Assembly (NCBI GenBank): GCA_002402325.1
Contig: DHFQ01000018.1
Location: forward strand, 1-7,952
Length of the DNA: 7,952 bases
Origin: Candidatus Aminicenantes bacterium UBA4820
GTDB lineage: Bacteria > Acidobacteriota > UBA4820
Direction of reading: 5' to 3'
Part shown: in pieces, positions 1 to 6,030 of the stretch
Layout of the letters: the number at the start of each line of letters is the position of its first letter
Numbering within the stretch: the first letter of the stretch is position 1
Notes under the pieces: generated by a model
Told to the model about the DNA's origin: nothing
The model's input: the letters and a program-made list of their open reading frames with translations, nothing else
Databases searched by the model: none
Made by a program: the position numbers and the translations under genes

Positions 1-77
1 TATATGCGAACCAAGTTCGGATATATTTCCTTCTGGTTGAACCCGAAATTCCATTCCTTTCCGCCGATTTTTGTCAT
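1..77 (-). CDS. N-terminal fragment of an unidentified protein, cut by the window edge
   Basis: An ATG at 77-75 opens a frame that stays open for 25 codons to the window edge, beginning MTKIGGKEWNFGF. A good Shine-Dalgarno (GAGGAG) lies a few bases upstream. The start codon overlaps, in an ATGA arrangement, the TGA that would have ended the intact recombinase upstream (76-74). This is the usual sign of translationally coupled neighbours and suggests the two genes once formed a unit. I do not recognise the family from 25 residues. The frame is too short to prove coding by itself. The ribosome binding site and the stop/start overlap are the main support. Confidence 0.45.
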   Translation of the reverse strand, partial: MTKIGGKEWNFGFNQKEIYPNLVRI

Positions 78-513
78 CTGTCTCCTCGTTTTGTTAAGTT
101 TAGACCATCTAACGGGCTTTTAATCTAACCGATGCTTTTGGTGCTAACATGAGTATAAATCTCTGTCGTCTTACTGTCTTTGTGTCCTAAAATTTCCTGA
201 ATATACCGCAGGTCCGTGCCGCTTTCCAACAAATGAGTGGCAAAACTATGGCACAGGGTATGAGCTGTTGCATCATTATAACCTTTTTGAGGCGATTGCA
301 TTCTTTCCAATATTTTCTCAAAACTTCTAACGCCCTTTCTGAAAGCATTGTCTATCTATCCTTTCTTCCCTTTGACCCCTTTAGATGAATCAGCATTATC
401 TTGCCGTTAATATCTTCTATTTTTAATCTTATCACTTCCATTAAGCCTTCAAATGGAAAAGAAACCATCAACCTCTCATTTTTTTCTTTTTGGATACTCT
501 CTTTTATCACCAT
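74..513 (-). pseudogene. Decayed tyrosine recombinase (integron-integrase-like phage integrase family)
   Basis: Intact relatives are site-specific recombinases of roughly 280-360 residues; about 440 nt remain here. From an ATG at 513-511, a 53-codon frame carries a short N-terminal stretch (NERLMVSFPF) that resembles the start of integron-type integrases. It then jumps directly to the catalytic-domain segment EVIRLKIEDINGK...HLKGSKGRKDR and hits TAG at 354-352. A second frame, open from about 355, carries AHTLCHSFATHLLESG, LGHK and IYTH, ending at TAG 127-125. Reading through that TAG gives the usual family ending (IKSPLDGLNL) up to TGA at 76-74. Several lesions are visible: a large internal deletion that also removes the first catalytic Arg (GLRxSE reduced to GLMEV), a second deletion plus frameshift after KGRKDR, HxxR changed to HTLC (TGC where CGC is expected), and the nonsense codon. 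The box-II His, the LGHK His and the Tyr nucleophile remain. The protein cannot be active. Confidence 0.85.
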
Positions 514-523
514 ATTTTATTCT

Positions 524-556
524 AATACTTTTTTTATATGTCAATATCAAAGTATT
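524..556. repeat. 8-bp AT-rich inverted repeat between the operon end and the recombinase remnant
   Basis: The arms AATACTTT (524-531) and AAAGTATT (549-556) are perfect reverse complements separated by 17 nt. It lies between the radical SAM stop codon (589) and the recombinase remnant. The loop contains, on the minus strand, a TTGACA hexamer (544-539). On the minus strand no T-run follows the second arm, so it is not a convincing intrinsic terminator for the operon. In such AT-rich DNA it may be chance. No better terminator is visible between 589 and 513. Confidence 0.3.
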
Positions 557-588
557 TTTCAAGACGGCTTTAGTTAAAAAGAGATTTT

Positions 589-1623
589 TTACTCTGTCAA
601 TTTTTTTAAATTTTTATACCTTTCTTCATATTCCTGGGCGTTTATTTTGGGGTAGATGATTCTTAATGTTCTTGTTCTGTAAAAGTTGATGTCAACACAT
701 TTCATTGCTTGAACTTCGTTTCCGCAGGCGCAAACTGAGTGAGGACAAATTCTGTAATTTTGGTTGAGTTCAGGAAATCCTTTCATAAGATTCCCAATAT
801 TTGCTTTTCTAATTCTATTTTTTACCGCTTCTTCTCCCCACTTTTTATGTATCTTGTAAAGAACCCTTTCAACCAAATTCCATTCAGGATTTTTGTCAAC
901 TCCGCAGGGATAGATGTCCCCCTTATGGTCTATGTAGATGTAATCTTCTCCCGCCCCGCACGCTTTGCCTTTCGGTGAATCCCTTTCTACAAGCATTCTG
1001 TAATAGTGGTATGAGAAAAAATGATTTTTTAAAAATTCTTTTTCACTTTCTGTATATGAATAGGGATAGATTTTTCCATTGTATTCCCCATTTAATTCAT
1101 TCAAAATAAAGGGAACTCCAATCTCATCAAGGCGTTTTTTATACTCTTCTATTTGCTTAAATCTATCGGGGATTGCAACATAACCAACATAGATCAAAAC
1201 TCCAAGGTCATTTATTTTTTTTACTTTTTCAAAGAAATCATCAACATTTTTGATCACTGTGTCGTGAAGTGTGCATCCCATCCCGAGTTTGCTTTTGTTG
1301 ACTTTTTCAAGAAAGGAATTTATTACGCTTTTATCCGCCTGTAGGTTTGATGAAAATGAAACGCCTAAAATGTTTTCAGAATGGCTTAAATCTATAACTC
1401 CCTCTTGAAGTTCTTTTGACAGAAAAAATTCCCCTTCAACGCCAATTCTTAAAACAACTTTGATATTGAGCGATTTTATCGCTTCAACGCCTTTTTTGAA
1501 AAGTTTAGGATTGAACTCAACCTTTCTTTTTGTCCATTCCGCTATGCAGTAGGGACATTTCAAGTTGCACTTTGAGAATCTTACCTGCCACCTTATTTTT
1601 AAAATCTTGTTTTTACTATCCAT
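589..1623 (-). CDS. Radical SAM protein with SPASM/twitch-like C-terminal cysteines
   Basis: This 344-residue protein has the radical SAM cluster motif C-x3-C-x2-C near its N-terminus (CNLKCPYC, Cys19/23/26), which binds the 4Fe-4S cluster that cleaves S-adenosylmethionine. A second cysteine group follows: Cys222 and Cys240 (CGAG...IDHKGDIYPC), then Cys293, 298, 300 and 309. This layout is typical of SPASM or twitch domains, which hold auxiliary Fe-S clusters in enzymes that modify peptides, proteins or small metabolites. No signal peptide or membrane segment is visible, so it should be cytoplasmic and oxygen-sensitive. It is the last gene of the operon. Its ATG lies 8 nt inside the end of AP2, and no Shine-Dalgarno is visible (the upstream bases are A/T only), so it probably depends on translational coupling. 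The substrate is unknown. It does not look like a standard sulfatase-maturing enzyme, and the neighbouring AP proteins lack the C/S-x-P-x-R target of those enzymes. Confidence 0.88.
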   Translation of the reverse strand: MDSKNKILKIRWQVRFSKCNLKCPYCIAEWTKRKVEFNPKLFKKGVEAIKSLNIKVVLRIGVEGEFFLSKELQEGVIDLSHSENILGVSFSSNLQADKSVINSFLEKVNKSKLGMGCTLHDTVIKNVDDFFEKVKKINDLGVLIYVGYVAIPDRFKQIEEYKKRLDEIGVPFILNELNGEYNGKIYPYSYTESEKEFLKNHFFSYHYYRMLVERDSPKGKACGAGEDYIYIDHKGDIYPCGVDKNPEWNLVERVLYKIHKKWGEEAVKNRIRKANIGNLMKGFPELNQNYRICPHSVCACGNEVQAMKCVDINFYRTRTLRIIYPKINAQEYEERYKNLKKLTE

Positions 1624-2911
1624 TTATTTTTTTTAAAATTAAATTTGCTAAATTTTCAATGTGCGGTTTTTTGTTGTCAAAATTTTGATCGGTAATTAGA
1701 AAAGCATCATCCTGTGTATGCATACCTTTAAAGTGAGTTTTATCAAACCATTTTTCACTTTTGATATTTCCCTTTAAATCAAAGTGATAATTTGAAAGTA
1801 AAACGAGGTCAGGGGCAAAATCAAGCAATTCTCCATTATAAATTTCCTCTTTTGAAAAGATGCTTTTGATGACGCTTTTACCATCTATTTTAAGTCCAAG
1901 AAAAAGATCCTTTAATTCATTTTTGATTTTATCGACCTCTTTTTCTTCAACCGCTCCTTTTGGATACTTTCCCTTTTTGTGGATATAAATTCTTGATGGG
2001 TCAAGAACAAACGCTTTTGAAGATGAATCAATTTTTGCAAAATTCGTTGGAGGACTCTCTTCCCATTTTAAAAACCCATTGTCTTTAAGAATTTTGTTTA
2101 AATAGACCTCTTCTTCGATTCCAGTAAAGCCGTGGTCGCTCATCATCATTATTTCATCGTTACTTTCAAGCCTCGAAATGATTTTTGCTACGAATTCATC
2201 AACCTTTGAATAAAACTCCATAGCAAGTTGATGATTTTTTTCATTTTTATCCTCAATTGAATTCCATTCAAAGTGTTGAAGCCTGTCTGTATCGGTAATT
2301 ACGGCGATGAAAAGATCGCACTCCTTTTCCCACAAATCAAGAAACACTTTTTCCCTTCTTTCAAGCGTTTCAAAAAGATCTTTATAAAAAAGATTTTTAT
2401 CCCGAGATTTTGATGTGTCAACATCTATCCTGTAATCCATCTCTTTTAATTTTTCAAGAAGAGATTGTGGATAAATGGATTTACTAAGTTCAATTGCAAC
2501 AAAGCCAGAAATCAAAATTCCATTATGAGGTCTTGCGGGATAGGTGCCTGGAAGATTTAATACCGTTGTCCTTTTTCCCTTTTCCTCAAGTTTATCCCAG
2601 ATAGTTTTCTCTTTTAAACTAAGGTAGTTTGGAAAATAAATGGTGTAGGAGTTTGGCTTTAAATCTGTAAAACCGTAAATTCCGTGTTTTGCAGGATTTG
2701 TTCCCGTCATAAAAGATGCCCACGAAACAGATGAAATTTCTGGTATTGAAGCGTCCATTTTATAAAGTCTGTGGCTTTTTAAAAGGCTTTTTATATTGGG
2801 ACAAACTCCTTCATCAATTAAATTTTTCAAAAGAGTTTCTGGAACTCCATCAAGCCCGATGATGACAACTCTTTTATTTCTTTTTTTAAAAATATTTTTT
2901 ATCAAACTCAT
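1616..2911 (-). CDS. Alkaline-phosphatase superfamily / type I phosphodiesterase-like hydrolase (AP2)
   Basis: This 431-residue protein belongs to the type I phosphodiesterase/nucleotide pyrophosphatase branch of the alkaline phosphatase superfamily, metal enzymes that hydrolyse phosphate mono- or diesters. Visible landmarks are IIGLDG with Asp21 (metal ligand), PEISSVSWASFMTGTNPAKHGIYGF around residues 57-81, TDTDRLQH (Asp209, His213), MMSDHG (Asp259, His260) and the C-terminal KGMH (His398). Aligned by eye with AP1, the nucleophile position is Ser60 rather than Thr. There is no signal peptide: the N-terminus is basic but lacks a hydrophobic core, so it is probably cytoplasmic. The start overlaps the PHP stop codon by 4 nt (ATGA), with a GGGAAG ribosome binding site. 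The last residues (LANLILKKING) lack the LGY tail seen in CysC and the RHH protein. The substrate cannot be read from sequence; nucleotide-linked intermediates are plausible from context. Confidence 0.87.
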   Translation of the reverse strand: MSLIKNIFKKRNKRVVIIGLDGVPETLLKNLIDEGVCPNIKSLLKSHRLYKMDASIPEISSVSWASFMTGTNPAKHGIYGFTDLKPNSYTIYFPNYLSLKEKTIWDKLEEKGKRTTVLNLPGTYPARPHNGILISGFVAIELSKSIYPQSLLEKLKEMDYRIDVDTSKSRDKNLFYKDLFETLERREKVFLDLWEKECDLFIAVITDTDRLQHFEWNSIEDKNEKNHQLAMEFYSKVDEFVAKIISRLESNDEIMMMSDHGFTGIEEEVYLNKILKDNGFLKWEESPPTNFAKIDSSSKAFVLDPSRIYIHKKGKYPKGAVEEKEVDKIKNELKDLFLGLKIDGKSVIKSIFSKEEIYNGELLDFAPDLVLLSNYHFDLKGNIKSEKWFDKTHFKGMHTQDDAFLITDQNFDNKKPHIENLANLILKKING

Positions 2912-3756
2912 CTAAACTTCCCTTCAATTTTTTCAAAAAATTTTTCAGCAACCCACAAGGGAACATTCATCCTTCCTTCACCAATGCCTATGAAAATGTT
3001 AGGCCTATTGCTTCCGTGAAAATCAGAGCCTCCCGTTACTACTAAATTAAGGTCTTTTGCAATTTTCAAAAGATTCTCTTCATCCTCTTTTGTGTGATTT
3101 CTGTAAAAACATTCAATACCTTCAAGCCCACAATCCTTTAGAGATTTTGCGACATTTCTCGCCTCCTCATAGTCAAGTTTCAAAGAGAGAGGATGTGCAA
3201 GAACCGCTAAACCTCCACTTTCTTTTATCATCCTGATTCCATCTTCAGGCTCAAGCCTGTATTTATCAACATAGCAAGATGCACCTTTTGATAGATATTT
3301 TTCAAATGCTTCCTCTGTGGAAGAGACATAATTTTTTTTGAGCATAACCTTTGCAAAATGGGGTCTTCCAACCACTCCACCTTCTGCTTCATTTTTGACT
3401 TCATCATAACTCATTTCAAAACCTAAATGATTTAGTTTCTCAAGGATTTTTGGATTTCTATCTTCTCTTGCTTTTTTAAGGATTTTCAATTTTTCGTTTA
3501 AAGAAGCATCTTTGTGGTTCACTGCATAGCCAATGATATGCATTGTTCTTTCTTTAAACTCAACTGAAATTTCAACACCCGCAATAAACTTAATCCTTTT
3601 ATTTTTCGCATAGTTTATCGCTTCTTCAATTCCATCGATTGTGTCGTGATCTGTCATCCCAAGATGAGTTATCCCTTTTGAGATAGCAAAATCGATCAAC
3701 TGAGATGGAGTAAAAGTTCCATCCGACGCTGTGGAATGTGTGTGAAGGTCAATCAT
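2908..3756 (-). CDS. PHP-domain phosphoesterase, 3',5'-nucleoside bisphosphate phosphatase-like
   Basis: This is a complete 282-residue PHP protein of the RNase AM (YciV/TrpH) and Cv1693 type. Members use a trinuclear metal site to remove the 3'-phosphate from 3',5'-nucleoside bisphosphates such as pAp, or to degrade short RNA from the 5' end. The full ligand set is visible: HTHS (His5, His7), Asp12, TDHDT (His37), GVEIS (Glu62), MHIIGY (His73), GRPHFA (His133), LAHPL (His188) and GSDFHG (Asp245, His247). Its length fits the family, including the inserted domain between about residues 85 and 180. Its ATG overlaps the CysC stop in a TAATG arrangement with only a weak ribosome binding site, so coupling to CysC is likely. 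PAP is the by-product of PAPS-dependent sulfation, so clearing it is a natural role beside a PAPS-forming kinase. That role is inferred from context. Oligoribonuclease activity is the alternative. Confidence 0.87.
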   Translation of the reverse strand: MIDLHTHSTASDGTFTPSQLIDFAISKGITHLGMTDHDTIDGIEEAINYAKNKRIKFIAGVEISVEFKERTMHIIGYAVNHKDASLNEKLKILKKAREDRNPKILEKLNHLGFEMSYDEVKNEAEGGVVGRPHFAKVMLKKNYVSSTEEAFEKYLSKGASCYVDKYRLEPEDGIRMIKESGGLAVLAHPLSLKLDYEEARNVAKSLKDCGLEGIECFYRNHTKEDEENLLKIAKDLNLVVTGGSDFHGSNRPNIFIGIGEGRMNVPLWVAEKFFEKIEGKFR

Positions 3757-4370
3757 TACCCGAGATACCCTAAATCCCTCAATCTTTTAGCAACCTCTTC
3801 CTCCTCATCTTTCGAATAATCTTGCGATGGATCGGCAGGGATAAGTTTCATCATCTCAAGTGTCCTTATTATTTTATTTACTGATGTCTCAATGCTTTCT
3901 TCCCCTGTTTTGCAAACAATTTCAGGATTTAAAGGTGGCTCGTAAGGGTCTGAAATGCCGGTAAAGTTTTTAATTTCGCCACTAAGTGCCTTTTTATAAA
4001 GCCCTTTTATATCTCTTTCGGTAAGTTTCTCTATTGAACATTCACAGTAGACTTCAACAAAAGATGCCTTCTCTTCAACTGAATGTCTTACCTCATCTCT
4101 TATTTCACGGTAAGGCGAGATTGCAGCAGTAATTGCGCAAACTCCATTTCTTGAAAGAAGTTTTGCAACATAGCCAATCCTTCTGATATTGGTATCCCTG
4201 TCCTCTTTTGAAAAGCCAAGCCCCTTCGAAAGATTTGTTCTTACTTCATCTCCATCGAGAAGTTCAACTTTGACCCCTCTTTCAAGAAGTTTTTCCTCTA
4301 CAAGTTTTGAAAGAGTTGATTTACCAGAACCAGATAATCCCGTGAACCACAAAACAAATCCTTTGCTCAT
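3756..4370 (-). CDS. cysC: Adenylylsulfate (APS) kinase with a C-terminal LGY tail
   Basis: APS kinase phosphorylates the 3'-OH of adenosine 5'-phosphosulfate with ATP to give PAPS, the sulfate donor. The 204-residue protein has all family hallmarks: P-loop GLSGSGKST (11-19), LLDGDEVR (37-44), GFSKEDRDTNIRRIGYVA (52-69), AAISPYREIRDEVR (82-95), ECSIEKLTERDIKGLYKKA (110-128) and FTGISDPYEPPLNPE (136-150). The kinase core ends near residue 175. The rest is an extension ending in DYSKDEEEEVAKRLRDLGYLG, which matches the C-terminus of the RHH protein in the same operon. It starts 10 nt after AP1, with AGGAG five bases before the ATG, and overlaps the PHP gene by one base. No ATP sulfurylase is present, so APS must come from elsewhere. 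Some capsule-locus CysC homologues (Campylobacter Cj1415) phosphorylate cytidine diphosphoramidate instead, so the substrate is likely but not proven. Confidence 0.93.
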   Translation of the reverse strand: MSKGFVLWFTGLSGSGKSTLSKLVEEKLLERGVKVELLDGDEVRTNLSKGLGFSKEDRDTNIRRIGYVAKLLSRNGVCAITAAISPYREIRDEVRHSVEEKASFVEVYCECSIEKLTERDIKGLYKKALSGEIKNFTGISDPYEPPLNPEIVCKTGEESIETSVNKIIRTLEMMKLIPADPSQDYSKDEEEEVAKRLRDLGYLG

Positions 4371-4380
4371 ATTATCTCCT

Positions 4381-5763
4381 TTACTCTACTATTTTTCCTA
4401 TCATTCCATCTTCTTTTTTTAATCCAAATTGGTTCAAAATTGTCGGCGTAACATCGTAAATTGAAATATCATCAAGTTTTTTTGGCTTTATTCCCTTTCC
4501 ACTCATTATAAAGAGTCCATACTGAGCGTGGTTCGCATCGTCTGGACCGGTGTCATTTTCAAAGATGTGAATTTCTCCTCCACCTACACTTCCAGCACTC
4601 CTCCAACTTAAATTTCCAAAATAGACGATCAAATCGGGAGCAACATTTTTAACTTCCCTGTAAATCTCCTCTGGCTTGAAAACCTTTGTGCCTATTGAAT
4701 TTCCATTCTCATCTCCAAGATTTTCAAGTTTATTCTTTATTTCGTCTCTTACTTTTTCATAATCTTTTTGTGGAATAATCCCTTCTGGTTCCCTTCCCTC
4801 AACATTCATAAAAATTCTTGCGTAATAACCACCTTCACCCCAGCAGATAGTCTTCTTCCAATCAATGTCCTTTGTCTTCAATTTCTTTTGAGTTTCAGGG
4901 TCTTCTTTTAAAGTTAGCATTCCCTCTTTTCTAAAAAATTCATTGACGCATATTGCACCTTTCATTGTTTGAGCGCCATGGTCTGAAACCACCATTATAG
5001 TCGTATCATCATCAAGAAGAGGGAGGACTGAACCAATCTCTTTGTCAAGGTAGATATAGTAATCCCTGATTGCAAATTCAAACTTGTTTCCTTTTTCGTA
5101 AAGTCTGTGGTTCTTATCGTGATACCTAAAAAAAGAGTGATGAATCCTATCAACTCCCATCTCAACGAAGATAAAGAAATCCCATTCTTTATCATTGACC
5201 CACTTTCTTACAACCTTAAATCTTTTTTTTGTCATCTCATAAATTTGATTCAATAATTTCTCTTTATCATCAGTTCTAAAATCTTTTACATCTATGATGT
5301 AATCACCATCAGCCAATGAATCAATCTCAGGTGCTATCTCTTCAGGATAGGTCCACACTCCATTCTTATCAGGAGTAAGAAAACACCCAACCATAATTCC
5401 ATTCAAAGGTCTCGGCGGATAGGATTGAGGAACGCTCAAAATTATTGAAGAAAGCCTATTTCTTGAAAGTATTTGATAGAGAGTTTTTTCCTTGATGTAG
5501 GCACCATTTGCAAAATATAACTCCTCATAGTCATAAGATTTTCTATTTCTGAACCCATAAAATCCAAGTTGACCAGGGTCTTTGCTTGTCATCATTGATG
5601 TCCACGCAGGAACTGTTATCGGTGGAATTGTTGATCGCATCCTTCCCGAAATTCCTGAATCAACAAGGGCAGAAAGGTTAGGAAGTTCATTCCTCCATTC
5701 ATCAAAAACAAGCGATGGTTCAAAGCAATCAATACCAAAGACAAACACTTTTTTCTTTCCCAT
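4381..5763 (-). CDS. Alkaline-phosphatase superfamily / type I phosphodiesterase (AP1)
   Basis: This complete 460-residue enzyme belongs to the type I phosphodiesterase/nucleotide pyrophosphatase branch of the alkaline phosphatase superfamily. Visible landmarks are VFGIDCFEP (Asp12, metal ligand), PPITVPAWTSMMT with probable nucleophile Thr50 (aligning with the Thr of NPP enzymes), FYGFRNR (68-74), EMGVDRIHHSFF (Asp205, His209), VVSDHGAQ (Asp261, His262) and NHAQYGLFIMSGKGI (His412). The C-terminus has the common YDVTPTIL motif followed by GLKKEDGMIGKIVE. No signal peptide is visible, so the enzyme should act in the cytoplasm, unlike classical alkaline phosphatases. The ATG is preceded by GGAG at a spacing of five. 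It follows the RHH gene after 35 nt and precedes cysC by 10 nt. Arylsulfatase function is unlikely because the C/S-x-P-x-R formylglycine motif is absent. The substrate is unknown; phosphodiester or nucleotide-linked compounds are the family expectation. Confidence 0.9.
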   Translation of the reverse strand: MGKKKVFVFGIDCFEPSLVFDEWRNELPNLSALVDSGISGRMRSTIPPITVPAWTSMMTSKDPGQLGFYGFRNRKSYDYEELYFANGAYIKEKTLYQILSRNRLSSIILSVPQSYPPRPLNGIMVGCFLTPDKNGVWTYPEEIAPEIDSLADGDYIIDVKDFRTDDKEKLLNQIYEMTKKRFKVVRKWVNDKEWDFFIFVEMGVDRIHHSFFRYHDKNHRLYEKGNKFEFAIRDYYIYLDKEIGSVLPLLDDDTTIMVVSDHGAQTMKGAICVNEFFRKEGMLTLKEDPETQKKLKTKDIDWKKTICWGEGGYYARIFMNVEGREPEGIIPQKDYEKVRDEIKNKLENLGDENGNSIGTKVFKPEEIYREVKNVAPDLIVYFGNLSWRSAGSVGGGEIHIFENDTGPDDANHAQYGLFIMSGKGIKPKKLDDISIYDVTPTILNQFGLKKEDGMIGKIVE

Positions 5764-5798
5764 TTTTTCTCCGATTTTTAAGGGTCTATTTTGAATTA

Positions 5799-6014
5799 CT
5801 AAAAATACCCCAGACTTTTAAGTCGCTTCTTTATTGCCTCAATTTCTTTGGAAGAGAGTTCCCTATTTTTCCCCTTAATCTCTTTGTGTGAAACGAGGTC
5901 TCTCAAGATATAGACTACAAACTCGGTAACGGAATTAAATCCACTATCTTTAATGACAACTTTCAACTTGTCGTAAAGAGGTTTGGGAATTTTAAGCGTA
6001 ACTTTATTTTCCAA
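5799..6014 (-). CDS. Ribbon-helix-helix (CopG/Arc-like) protein with a C-terminal LGY tail
   Basis: This 71-residue protein begins with a short strand (KVTLKIPKPLYDKL, residues 4-17) followed by two helices, the second being FNSVTEFVVYILRDLV (26-41). This is the ribbon-helix-helix pattern of small dimeric DNA-binding proteins. After a charged linker (about 42-52) it ends in LSSKEIEAIKKRLKSLGYF, closely matching the tail of CysC. The start is TTG: an in-frame TGA at 6029-6027 lies only five codons upstream, no ATG or GTG occurs between, and AAGAAGG sits six bases before the TTG. The gene lies 16 nt after the DUF3887-like gene and 35 nt before AP1. It might autoregulate the operon through the inverted repeat at 6486-6503. 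It could instead act through its tail as a partner of CysC. Neither is shown by sequence alone. Confidence 0.85.
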   Translation of the reverse strand: MENKVTLKIPKPLYDKLKVVIKDSGFNSVTEFVVYILRDLVSHKEIKGKNRELSSKEIEAIKKRLKSLGYF

Positions 6015-6020
6015 TAAAAG

Positions 6021-6027
6021 CCTTCTT
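6021..6027 (-). promoter_or_regulatory. Ribosome binding site that fixes the TTG start of the RHH gene
   Basis: The minus-strand sequence AAGAAGG ends six bases before the TTG at 6014-6012. With the in-frame TGA at 6029-6027 it leaves TTG as the only plausible start. A weak start codon would keep expression of this small protein modest. Confidence 0.6.
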
Positions 6028-6030
6028 CAC

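Noticed and set aside
1..60. attC-like or other recombination site beside the recombinase remnant
   Set aside because: Imperfect complementarity around AAGTTCGG and CCGAAATT is visible, but it lacks a consistent core site and lies within a plausible coding frame.
514..544. TTGACA (544-539) with a TAAAAT hexamer (519-514) as a promoter for the recombinase remnant
   Set aside because: The spacing is 19 bp and the predicted transcription start would fall inside or after the ATG at 513-511, so it cannot serve that start codon well. Better-spaced -10 candidates are poor.
453..659. Plus-strand frame of 68 codons
   Set aside because: It overlaps the recombinase remnant and the end of the radical SAM gene, is rich in Phe and Leu as expected from the reverse of A-rich coding DNA, and has no family resemblance.
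1616..5763. AP1 and AP2 as arylsulfatases, with the radical SAM protein as their maturing enzyme
   Set aside because: The formylglycine motif C/S-x-P-x-R is absent from both proteins; the nucleophile regions read TVPAW and SSVSW. The radical SAM N-terminus also does not resemble typical sulfatase-maturing enzymes.
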